A program made the position numbers and the translations under genes. Source: SAR202 cluster bacterium (GTDB taxonomy: Bacteria > Chloroflexota > Dehalococcoidia > Lucifugimonadales > UBA2962). Taken from it: DNA of 64,000 nt. Positions 41,939-49,968 of this stretch are shown one piece after another. Under the pieces are notes generated by a model. The model searched no databases. It worked only from the letters and a program-made list of their open reading frames with translations, and had not been told where the DNA came from. Each line of letters begins with the position of its first letter. Within the stretch, counting starts at the first letter, position 1. Location of the stretch: the NCBI GenBank assembly GCA_022447925.1, contig JAKUTS010000002.1, forward strand, positions 1 to 64,000. The letters run 5' to 3'.

Positions 41939-43276
41939 TTAGCCTAAAGAGAACTTTGAATTAACTGAATTTTGTGAATATACATCAGTTTTTATAAATG
42001 ACCTCGCAATATCGATAACTCTCTTAAAATTAGTATCCATATAATGAGTCAGATTTTCTTCTGCATCTTTATGTCTATTTTTTTTAATCAAATTATAACT
42101 TTCTTCAGCCAATCCATACGCAGTTGAAAAAAATTCACACTGCAAAATATCGAATTTCTCCCGTAACTGAACTATAGTTTCATTGTCATCAGTTTTTAAA
42201 GATTGATTTAAATAATAAAAAATCCACCATGCACTATCTTGAGATGATTTCTTGTCACCAAAAGAGAGCGATTTGTTAAACATTCCTTCTATGAATGTTG
42301 GGAAAAAAATTCCAGTACATGGAGAATACATACTTGTCCAATAAATTGGCAGGCGTGTCTCATTAGAACAGAGCTCAGCTATTAAACTGGCTGCAGTATT
42401 CGATCCTTTTGACACAGAGTCCGAATGCATGCATATACCGTAACCTGACTCAATTGCTTCAATTTTGTTTTTAGATTCAAATTCTTGGCCAGAGTGATCT
42501 GACAAAATAGAAATCATCTTAGCTATATTGATTTTTCCCGAGTGATAATCGAGTAATGAGCATGACCTTAACTCTCTCTGATCAGCGCTATAGCTAAACT
42601 TGGTATCTTCTTTAAAAAAGTCTCTGAAATCTAATCGGTCATTTCCATTATCGCAGGCTGATTTATTAGCTAAACGTAATGCATTTTCAGAAATTAGATC
42701 CCAATTATTGCTAATCGAATATGTATTACTAATTCCCTGTGACTTTTGAACTTTTCGAGCAGCCCACTCATGCCCCGCAGTCTCCAAAACATATGCTTCA
42801 TTAGGGTCAGCAATAATAAACCCGTTATCGTATGTCCTATAACCATCGGGGTGGTCAAACTTGCCCTGACCAAAATTTTCAATCACCGATGTCATGGCAT
42901 CTAAGGCTTGACGCGCGTTACTTCCTCTTTCCAAGCCTATCCTAACTAAATCCATGCCCGTCAGAGTCGGTTTTTCTGGTCTTAATCTAGACTGCAAAGC
43001 CTCATTGCCGATTACCACTTGATGCTCATTAAAGCCATGTTCATACCCCCAACACCAATAAGGTCTTGACCCCACATGCTTATAACTTACTTCGGTTTCA
43101 GGAACCGATAGAAATTCCAATTTATTTATGGTGTTTGGGCCGTGAGTCTTTCGGTCATGTTTTACTAACGGCTGAGTTTCTGTCGGAGGTCTATCAGAAT
43201 TTTTTGCAAAAATTGTGTTCCCGGATGTGGTATCACCTGGTGTAGCAATTAATGTATCACAGCCGTCTAAACTCAT
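41939..43276 (-). CDS. C69-family peptidase, secernin-like
   Basis: 445 residues related to secernins and dipeptidase A, N-terminal-nucleophile amidases. The family start is visible as CDTLIATPGDTTSGNTIFAKNSDRPPTE, where Cys6 (or the Cys exposed after processing) is the expected nucleophile, with SYKHVGSRPYWCWGYEHGFNEHQVVIGNEA next (key part WGYEHG). It may hydrolyse dipeptides or other small amides in the cytoplasm. Its ATG overlaps the stop of the MetE-like gene by four bases (ATGA type), so translation is coupled. It is the last gene of the citrate synthase operon. Confidence 0.85.
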   Translation of the reverse strand: MSLDGCDTLIATPGDTTSGNTIFAKNSDRPPTETQPLVKHDRKTHGPNTINKLEFLSVPETEVSYKHVGSRPYWCWGYEHGFNEHQVVIGNEALQSRLRPEKPTLTGMDLVRIGLERGSNARQALDAMTSVIENFGQGKFDHPDGYRTYDNGFIIADPNEAYVLETAGHEWAARKVQKSQGISNTYSISNNWDLISENALRLANKSACDNGNDRLDFRDFFKEDTKFSYSADQRELRSCSLLDYHSGKINIAKMISILSDHSGQEFESKNKIEAIESGYGICMHSDSVSKGSNTAASLIAELCSNETRLPIYWTSMYSPCTGIFFPTFIEGMFNKSLSFGDKKSSQDSAWWIFYYLNQSLKTDDNETIVQLREKFDILQCEFFSTAYGLAEESYNLIKKNRHKDAEENLTHYMDTNFKRVIDIARSFIKTDVYSQNSVNSKFSLG

Positions 43277-44301
43277 TTACTGATCTCACTCCGAATTTTC
43301 GATGCAGCACTTACTAGTGCATTCAACTTCGGTACAGACATGTACCTAGGAGACCAACCAAATCCACAATCGGGATTCACGTAAAGCTTATCGGCTGGAA
43401 CATATTTTAAAACTTCTCTAATTCTCTCCACAACATCATCTGAAGATTCAGGATGAAAGGACTTCACATCTACCACACCTGCCCCAATTTCCCTTCCATC
43501 TCTCCATTCAGCAAACTTTTCTACCTCATACATTTCTCTAGCTGCAAATTCAACAACAAATTGATCAGCTTTGGCGTCAAGTATTTCAGGAAAATAATCT
43601 GAATAATGTCTCTTAAATCTAGCTCTGCCATATCTGTTGCCAAAGCAGATATGATAGGCCAATTTAGCATCGACACCTGCGGTTGCCAGATTAAACAGTC
43701 TGGCCATATCCTTACCGCCTAGATTCCCCCGAGCTGGCTCATCGATTTGAATATAATCTGCTCCAGCTTTAACCAAATCTTTTAATTCTGCATTTATAAC
43801 TTCAGCAAATTGTTCAGCTACTGCTACCGGACCATCATAAGCATCACCTGGTCCAATTCTGGACCCAAATGTTAGTGGGCCTGCACATGTGACTTTGGTA
43901 AGCAGATTAGTATTTTCTTTCAAATAGGTAAATTCACTTACTATTCCTAAACCGCCTGGGGCAGTTATTTCTCCAACCGCCTTATATCGCTGTTGTTGAT
44001 CATAACCCCATGGCCCACCGATTCTGCCGATCGGTAAAGGAACGATATTTTCTATCTTGGCATAATAACTATCAACATACCCATCAAGCCTTCTAGATTC
44101 TCCATCGGTAATAATATCTAATCCAGCTCTTGTCTGATCTAATATAGCTACATCTACTGCGTCTGTAAGCAATTCACTCAAATCAGTCTCTCCCCACTTA
44201 CCCTCAGCATGCAGGTCCTTACAATTATGCCACCAAGATGGTTTAGGATGAGAGCCTACAACTGTAGCAGGGATGAGTAGTTTATTTTCCATATTTAACA
44301 T
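43273..44301 (-). CDS. MetE C-terminal-domain-like (UROD/MetE superfamily) methyltransferase
   Basis: 342 residues corresponding to the catalytic C-terminal barrel of cobalamin-independent methionine synthase. Features are VVGSHPKPSWW near the start, LDIITDGESRR, a DEPARG element for the thiol pocket, and likely zinc ligands in YHICFGN (His and Cys) and CGFGW (Cys). The folate-binding N-terminal half of full MetE is absent, as in archaeal MetE and many methylthiol transferases that use other methyl donors. In this operon, behind an aconitase and before a peptidase, the substrate is uncertain; homocysteine is one option. Confidence 0.8.
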   Translation of the reverse strand: MLNMENKLLIPATVVGSHPKPSWWHNCKDLHAEGKWGETDLSELLTDAVDVAILDQTRAGLDIITDGESRRLDGYVDSYYAKIENIVPLPIGRIGGPWGYDQQQRYKAVGEITAPGGLGIVSEFTYLKENTNLLTKVTCAGPLTFGSRIGPGDAYDGPVAVAEQFAEVINAELKDLVKAGADYIQIDEPARGNLGGKDMARLFNLATAGVDAKLAYHICFGNRYGRARFKRHYSDYFPEILDAKADQFVVEFAAREMYEVEKFAEWRDGREIGAGVVDVKSFHPESSDDVVERIREVLKYVPADKLYVNPDCGFGWSPRYMSVPKLNALVSAASKIRSEISK

Positions 44302-44309
44302 TCCTTAAG

Positions 44310-46238
44310 TTAAGCGCCGACATGATTTATTAACCCTCCGGCTAGTAAGATTTCTCTTTGCCGATCAGTCACGTCTAATTTACAACTAATTTGCTGTCCA
44401 TTAGTTATATCTATTACGTTTATGTGTGTGTCATTATTTTTCAGTAAATGTGTAATATTGGCAATCTCAAGTTTATTACCAATTGTGAACTCACCGTAAT
44501 CAAGTTCATCAGTAAATGTAATGGGTAGTACTCCATAATTTATGAGGTTGTCTTTATGTATCCTAGCAAACGATTTTGCTATCACTGCTTGAACACCAAG
44601 GTAGGAAGGGCACAAAGCCGCATGTTCTCTAGAACTTCCCTGTCCATAATTATGTCCGGCAACTATAAACCCTTTACCTGCCTTTTTTGCACGACTCAAG
44701 AATTCTGAGTCAATATACGAAAATACATGTTCAGATATCGCAGGTATATTCGATCGCAAAGCTAATGTAACTGTGCCAGCAGGCAAAATATGGTCGGTGG
44801 AAATATTATCCTTTAATCTAATTAATACCTCTCCTGACAAATTACTTTCTATGGGATCTTTCTTTGGAATCGGCTTTATATTTGGTCCTCTTCTTATCTG
44901 AACCGACGAAGGATCACCAGCTGGGGGTATAATTGCCAAATCATCAGTTATATATTTTTCTGGAGTTGCGATATATCTGCTGCCGTCTCCTAAAAATTCT
45001 CTTGGATCAACAATTTCACCTTTTAATGCTGTTACAGCACAAACAATAGGGGAAGTTAAATATACACCGTTATGCAAACCTCCAGACCTTCCAGGAAAGT
45101 TTCTATTAAAAGAGCGAACAGACACTGCGCCATGTCGGGGAACCTGACCTATACCAGCACAAGGACCACAAGCTGACTCAAGCAACCGAACTCCAGCTGC
45201 GACAATATCTGCTAACGCTCCGTTTGCAGATATCATTTGCAGAACCTGTCGGGATCCTGGGCTCAAAGACATAGCAACATTTGGGTGAACTATTCGGCCT
45301 TTCAGTACATTCGCGACTTCCATTAAATCTGAATAGGACGAATTGGTACAACTACCTATAGCTACTTGGTCGACTTTAGTTCCTGCAACTTCGGAAACAG
45401 GCACAACTAGGTCAGGGCTGTCTGGGCAAGATATCAACGGTTCAAGCGAAGATAGATCTATAGTCAATTTCTCATCATAATGGGCATCTTTATCAGCAGA
45501 TAAAGGAGTGTATTTATTGCCGCGACCCTGTTTTTCGAGGTACGTCTTAGTAATCTCGTCACTCGGGAAAATAGTTGTAGTTGCACCTAGCTCAGCACCC
45601 ATGTTCGATATTGTTGACCGCTCTGGTACTGTCAGTGTTTTAACTCCAGATCCGTAGTATTCAAATATCTTACCAATACCTCCTCTAACGGTTAGCCTTC
45701 TAAGCATTTCCAATATCACGTCTTTAGCGGTTACTCCGAATTTAAGCGATCCAGTTAGCTCTACTCCAACAATTCGTGGCATCCTAAAAAAATAGGGTCC
45801 TCCAGCCATTGCCACAGCTACATCCAGGCCTCCGGATCCGATAGCCAAAGCCCCTAAACCACCACAGGTAGGTGTGTGACTATCTGTTCCTAATAGACTT
45901 GTCCCGGGTGCCGCAAATCTTTCTAGATGTACTTGGTGGCAAATACCATTACCTGGCCTCGAAAAATATATACCATATTTAGCGGCAACATCTTGTAAAT
46001 ATGAATGATCGTCAGCATTGCGAAAGTCTGCTTGTAACATATTATGGTCAATATAACTAACTGATAGGTCTGTTTTAACTCGATCCACCCCAGTTGCTTC
46101 AAATTGCAAATAAGATAGAGTACCCGTAGCATCCTGGGACAATGTTTGATCCACCTTTATTGAGATCTCAGAATTCTCTTCGAGATTCCCAGAAACTAAG
46201 TGGTCACTAATCAGTTTTGTAGCTAAATTTAATTTCAT
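44310..46238 (-). CDS. aconitate hydratase, Aquifex type
   Basis: 642 residues, shorter than AcnA or AcnB and with the order of the Aquifex-type aconitase. The 4Fe-4S cysteines are in IGSCTNSSYSD and ESACGPCAGIGQ, the substrate-binding LGTDSHTPTCGGLGALAIGSGG segment is in the first domain, and the swivelling C-terminal domain has GSSREHAALCP. It isomerises citrate and isocitrate, or 2-methylcitrate intermediates if paired with the PrpF-like protein. It lies two bases after the prpF-like gene and nine bases before the MetE-like gene. Confidence 0.9.
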   Translation of the reverse strand: MKLNLATKLISDHLVSGNLEENSEISIKVDQTLSQDATGTLSYLQFEATGVDRVKTDLSVSYIDHNMLQADFRNADDHSYLQDVAAKYGIYFSRPGNGICHQVHLERFAAPGTSLLGTDSHTPTCGGLGALAIGSGGLDVAVAMAGGPYFFRMPRIVGVELTGSLKFGVTAKDVILEMLRRLTVRGGIGKIFEYYGSGVKTLTVPERSTISNMGAELGATTTIFPSDEITKTYLEKQGRGNKYTPLSADKDAHYDEKLTIDLSSLEPLISCPDSPDLVVPVSEVAGTKVDQVAIGSCTNSSYSDLMEVANVLKGRIVHPNVAMSLSPGSRQVLQMISANGALADIVAAGVRLLESACGPCAGIGQVPRHGAVSVRSFNRNFPGRSGGLHNGVYLTSPIVCAVTALKGEIVDPREFLGDGSRYIATPEKYITDDLAIIPPAGDPSSVQIRRGPNIKPIPKKDPIESNLSGEVLIRLKDNISTDHILPAGTVTLALRSNIPAISEHVFSYIDSEFLSRAKKAGKGFIVAGHNYGQGSSREHAALCPSYLGVQAVIAKSFARIHKDNLINYGVLPITFTDELDYGEFTIGNKLEIANITHLLKNNDTHINVIDITNGQQISCKLDVTDRQREILLAGGLINHVGA

Positions 46239-46240
46239 TT

Positions 46241-47425
46241 TTAATTCATCTGAAGTTTTGAGGCTGGGACAATAACATTGCCTTCCATTATAGTTCGCGA
46301 AGTTCGAAAAATTGTTGCCGTATTAACTAACCATTCACCTCTTGCTTCCGCCACCTCTGCGCCCACTTTCATTACTCCTCCTGGGTGTCCGATAGTTAAT
46401 TCCTCTAATTTAACATTACGAACAATATTCGAAACCAAAGTTCCTTTTACATGTGCCGCCACTGCCGTTGCCATCGATACTGATACTGGAAATGTACGAT
46501 GGACTTGCCCCATTGAGATTGCTATCGCTCTCAAGTTTATATCTTTAGAATTTACTTTTTGTTTGTTCCTCGCGATATAGTCGCTTGTTGAACTAATTAA
46601 AACGATTTTCGGTAAAGCCGGCGACTCAGCATGAGCCTTTTCCACATTGGTGGCTAGCCCAAGTATCACAGCTACTTCACAACGTATGGCTTCAAGAATA
46701 TTTTTTGTTTCTAAATCCGTATCTAAATCCTCCAACTTACTACTCATCCTATGATTTAAATCTTCAGTTAAAACAAAAATTGTCGGGATTCCAACATCAA
46801 CTACTGAAACCGAATAATTTCCATGTGAGATTGTTGTAATATCATCGATCAACTTTTTAGTTGGCATTATGCCTTTGCCTAGTGAGCCCCCTGGATCATT
46901 AAACTTTAGAGCTATTTTTGACGCTGTGCCAGGAACCCCATCAATTGCAAAATTACCGACTGGTAATGGTCCTTCATCCGATACCGGAACGCTGCACAAA
47001 AAAGTTTTCCCTGTATTCGTAGCCAATACACTTACTTCTGTAACTGGTTTAGTTAACTCGACTAATCCTTGATTGATAGCGAATGGACCGACTGCAGAAG
47101 AAATATTTCCACATGTTCCACTCCAATCAACAAAAGAGGTCTCTATATCCACTTGCGCAAAATTGAATTCGACATCAATGCCAGGCTTGCTGGATGGAGA
47201 TATGATTGCAGCTTTACTTAGAGAGGAAAAGCCTCCACCTAAGCCATCTACCTGTCTTCCGCTATTATCTGGGCTCCCTAAAACAGTTAGCAATATAGAG
47301 TCTATTTGAGTTTTAGAAAAATGTTCTAAATCAGTCGCCTGGAATAGCACCGCTCTACTGGTACCACCTCTTACAAATACTGCTGGTATCTTCAAAAGTT
47401 CATCCATGGTTAATATGTGTTCCAA
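46241..47425 (-). CDS. PrpF/4-oxalomesaconate tautomerase family isomerase
   Basis: A 394-residue member of the PrpF branch of the diaminopimelate-epimerase fold. The signature start is VFVRGGTSRAVLF, with the cysteine-containing DWSGTCGNISSAVGPFAI segment near residue 85 and GHPGGVMKVGAEV near the C-terminus. Known relatives move double bonds in aconitate-like acids: PrpF works with AcnD in methylcitrate breakdown, and others isomerise oxalomesaconate. Its position between a citrate synthase homologue and an aconitase supports a tricarboxylic-acid substrate. The gene starts immediately after the stop of the synthase. Confidence 0.88.
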   Translation of the reverse strand: MEHILTMDELLKIPAVFVRGGTSRAVLFQATDLEHFSKTQIDSILLTVLGSPDNSGRQVDGLGGGFSSLSKAAIISPSSKPGIDVEFNFAQVDIETSFVDWSGTCGNISSAVGPFAINQGLVELTKPVTEVSVLATNTGKTFLCSVPVSDEGPLPVGNFAIDGVPGTASKIALKFNDPGGSLGKGIMPTKKLIDDITTISHGNYSVSVVDVGIPTIFVLTEDLNHRMSSKLEDLDTDLETKNILEAIRCEVAVILGLATNVEKAHAESPALPKIVLISSTSDYIARNKQKVNSKDINLRAIAISMGQVHRTFPVSVSMATAVAAHVKGTLVSNIVRNVKLEELTIGHPGGVMKVGAEVAEARGEWLVNTATIFRTSRTIMEGNVIVPASKLQMN

Positions 47426-48550
47426 TCACGGTTTGTGGATTTTTAATCCACTTTTGCCAGTATACTTGGCCCTTGGTCGAATCAATCTGTTTTTGCCATA
47501 CTGCTCCAGAATATGAGCAGACCAACCAGCAATGCGAGCACTAGTGACCACATTAGTCATAAGAATCACAGGGAAGCCGATATGAGATAAAAGCGGTGCA
47601 GCATAATAATCTACATTCGGAATAATACTTTTTAAACTCGCCATTTGTTTTTCAGCTTCTAAAGCAATATCAAACCAGTGACTGTCATTTCTCGAATTAG
47701 CTAAGTCTAATGTCATACGTTTTAAGACATGTGCTCTAGGATCTCCTGCTCTATAGACTCTATGCCCAAATCCAGGCAATTTACGTTTTTGTGCTAATGC
47801 GTCTTTTACATAATTCTCCGCGTTTTCGGCCGAGCCAATCTCTTTAAGCATATTCATTGACCCATCTATGGCTCCTCCATGTAAAGGACCTTTTATAGCG
47901 CTTATCCCAGCAACTACAGATGAGTAAATATCAGATTCAGTCCCCATAACAACTCGGCAAGCAAATGTAGAGGCGTTTATTTCATGTTCAGCATAAATAA
48001 CTAGTACAGCATCGAATGCATTCAGGGTTTTCTCATCAGCGACTTCACCAGTTACCATATAGTAATAATTAGACGAGTGACTTAATGATAAATCAGGTTG
48101 TAAAGGAGTCTCGCCAACATTTATCCTTGCTTGCGCGGCAACGATAGTTGGAATCTTAGCAATTAAAGACTTAAGTTTTATTAAGACCGAGTTTTGATCG
48201 TTTAAACCTGATTCGGAATCAATACATCCCAACATAGATACTGCAGTTCTTAAAACCGACATTGGCTCAGAACTTTTAGGGACGGAGGACAAAAATGCCA
48301 AAACCGATTTTGGCACCTGTCTCAGAGATTTAAGTTCTGCATCAAAATCCGTTAATTGATTAGAACTTGGTAGTTCACCAAAAAGTAGAAGATATGACAT
48401 TTGTTCAAAAGTAAGATTACCCACAATATCGTTAATATCGTATCCTCTGACAACTAACTCAGGAACAGTGCCATCAATATGAGAAATTGTGGATTCAAAT
48501 GCAACGACTCCTTCTAATCCCTCACGAACTTCATTATCTTTTTGAGCCAT
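47426..48550 (-). CDS. citrate synthase / 2-methylcitrate synthase family protein
   Basis: 374 residues, the length of the short bacterial citrate/methylcitrate synthases. Catalytic positions are visible: EHEINASTF (His), GPLHGGAIDGSMN (His) and LPGFGHRVYRAGDPRA (His and Arg), with an Asp in the VDYYAAPLLSHIGFP region. Sequence alone does not separate acetyl-CoA from propionyl-CoA use. It is the first gene of a minus-strand operon with PrpF-like, aconitase, MetE-like and C69 peptidase genes, which leans toward methylcitrate or a related tricarboxylate route. A methylisocitrate lyase gene is not in the window. Confidence 0.9.
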   Translation of the reverse strand: MAQKDNEVREGLEGVVAFESTISHIDGTVPELVVRGYDINDIVGNLTFEQMSYLLLFGELPSSNQLTDFDAELKSLRQVPKSVLAFLSSVPKSSEPMSVLRTAVSMLGCIDSESGLNDQNSVLIKLKSLIAKIPTIVAAQARINVGETPLQPDLSLSHSSNYYYMVTGEVADEKTLNAFDAVLVIYAEHEINASTFACRVVMGTESDIYSSVVAGISAIKGPLHGGAIDGSMNMLKEIGSAENAENYVKDALAQKRKLPGFGHRVYRAGDPRAHVLKRMTLDLANSRNDSHWFDIALEAEKQMASLKSIIPNVDYYAAPLLSHIGFPVILMTNVVTSARIAGWSAHILEQYGKNRLIRPRAKYTGKSGLKIHKP

Positions 48551-48600
48551 TTGTTTTCCTTAGCAAAGCAATAAACCATACTAATTGTACTTGTAATTTT

Positions 48601-49434
48601 TTAGTTGGAGTACGCTATTGCAGATTCTCCGCCATCTAGTGCTATAACTTGTCCAGTCATCCAATCGGAAGCTGAGCTTGCCAAATAAACAGCTAGCAAT
48701 CCCAAATCTCTAGCATCAGTTAATCGTTTTAATGGAAGCGTATCAACTCTTGACTGGGTCATCTCTTCAGTTTTAAATATCCTATTGGTCATTTCTGTTT
48801 TAAACCAACCTGGACTAATGGCATTAACATTCAAGCCGTATTGTGACCACTCCAATGCCAGAACTTTCGTTAGCATTTGTAGGGCAGCTTTACTAGGCGC
48901 ATAAGCTGATTCATAAGCAAAAGCCAAGTTAGAGCTCGTTGAAGTAATATTAATAATCTTCCCGTTTCCTCTATCTATCATTTGTGGCGCAACTGCTCGA
49001 CACATGTAAAGGCTACCATTTAAATTCGTGCTCATGACATTTTGAAGCACTTCATCGGTCATTCCACAATTCTGAGGCCAATGAAAAATGTCTTTATAAT
49101 CTTGTTTTTGATCCGGTAAAGGAGCTAAAGGGCCTACAGCTACTTGCCCTGCATTGTTAACAAGAATATCAATACAGCCCAATTTATCTGTGGCCTCCTT
49201 GACAGCTTCTTCTACTTGTTCAGAGTCTGAAATATCACATGCAATCCCAATTGAATTTCCTTCCAAGGAATCAATTTCCTCACAAACTTCGTCGAGTTGG
49301 GATTTCGTTCTAGATAGGATAGCAACATCGGCACCTGCTTCTGCAAATACTTTAGCAATTGCTCTGCCAATACCGCGACCTGCTCCAGTGATAACTGCTT
49401 TTTTGCCTTTTATAGAAAAATCCTTCAAAGACAT
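48601..49434 (-). CDS. short-chain dehydrogenase/reductase (SDR)
   Basis: A classical SDR of 277 residues: TGAGRGIGRAIAKVFAEAGA cofactor loop, NNAG, ITSTSSNLAFA with the catalytic Ser, YAPSK, and GQVIALDGG near the end. It shares with the SDR at 25002 an insert after NNAG before the MSTNLNGSLYMCRAVAP helix, so they appear paralogous. A CTCC/GGAG-like ribosome-binding site lies before the ATG (AGGTGAAAT). It could be co-transcribed with the citrate synthase operon 50 bases away, where oxidation of a hydroxy acid would fit, but this is not shown. Confidence 0.9.
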   Translation of the reverse strand: MSLKDFSIKGKKAVITGAGRGIGRAIAKVFAEAGADVAILSRTKSQLDEVCEEIDSLEGNSIGIACDISDSEQVEEAVKEATDKLGCIDILVNNAGQVAVGPLAPLPDQKQDYKDIFHWPQNCGMTDEVLQNVMSTNLNGSLYMCRAVAPQMIDRGNGKIINITSTSSNLAFAYESAYAPSKAALQMLTKVLALEWSQYGLNVNAISPGWFKTEMTNRIFKTEEMTQSRVDTLPLKRLTDARDLGLLAVYLASSASDWMTGQVIALDGGESAIAYSN

Positions 49435-49507
49435 ATTTCACCTCATATTAAAGATTATTTGAGATTAAAAACAGTATGGGACCGCGAAGACTTTTGCACA
49501 AGTTTTC

Positions 49508-49584
49508 TGGCGACCCCGACCGGATTTGAACCGGCGATCTCTGCCTTGACAGGGCAGTATGTTAAACCGCTACACCACGGGGCC
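49508..49584 (-). tRNA. tRNA-Asp (GTC), CCA encoded
   Basis: A minus-strand cloverleaf of 77 bases. The acceptor stem GGCCCCG pairs with CGGGGTC, the anticodon stem CTGCC/GGCAG holds a 7-base loop CTGTCAA with anticodon GTC, the T-arm contains GGTTCAAAT, the discriminator is G, and CCA is encoded at 49510-49508. It lies between the SDR and the Smr gene. Confidence 0.95.
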
Positions 49585-49662
49585 ACGAAAGGTTTTAATA
49601 ATAACAGATTTTACAAAACAATTTAATGTCATATGTTGAATTTTATAGGCATCGTATTCTGC

Positions 49663-49675
49663 TAGAATCGATCTA
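49663..49675 (+). promoter_or_regulatory. extended -10 promoter directly at the Smr start codon (leaderless candidate)
   Basis: TGCTAGAAT (TGn plus TAGAAT at 49663-49668) ends six bases before the ATG at 49675, with no Shine-Dalgarno sequence. The transcript should start at or next to the start codon. Confidence 0.55.
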
Positions 49676-49947
49676 TGTCAAACAATCAACCCGTTGATCC
49701 TGAAATTCGCCTTAGACATCTCACTGTAGAAGAAGCATTATATCGTTTAGATAAGTACCTAGACTCCGCTTTTATGCAAGCGATCAAAGAAGTACGAATA
49801 ATCCATGGAAAAGGATCTGGGAAATTATCTAAAGCAGTATGGGGATTATTGGAAAATCATCCGCTAGTTTTTAGCTTTCGTTTCGCCAATCGTGGGTATG
49901 GAGAACACGGCGTTACCGTCGCAGAGCTTGAAAAACGCCATCCTTAA
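49675..49947 (+). CDS. stand-alone Smr domain protein
   Basis: A 90-residue Smr (MutS2 C-terminal-like) domain with LRHLTVEEALYRLDKYLD, the IIHGKGSGKLSKAVW active loop (His and GKGSG), and a final GYGEHGVTVAEL. MutS2 Smr domains nick DNA or act on stalled ribosomes; small stand-alone versions are common and less studied. In the first motif the usual LDLRG is replaced by RLRHL, so one conserved Asp is lost. A promoter with an extended -10 box appears to drive it as a leaderless mRNA. Confidence 0.9.
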   Translation: MSNNQPVDPEIRLRHLTVEEALYRLDKYLDSAFMQAIKEVRIIHGKGSGKLSKAVWGLLENHPLVFSFRFANRGYGEHGVTVAELEKRHP

Positions 49948-49968
49948 GTATTATATGTTTTGAGGCGA

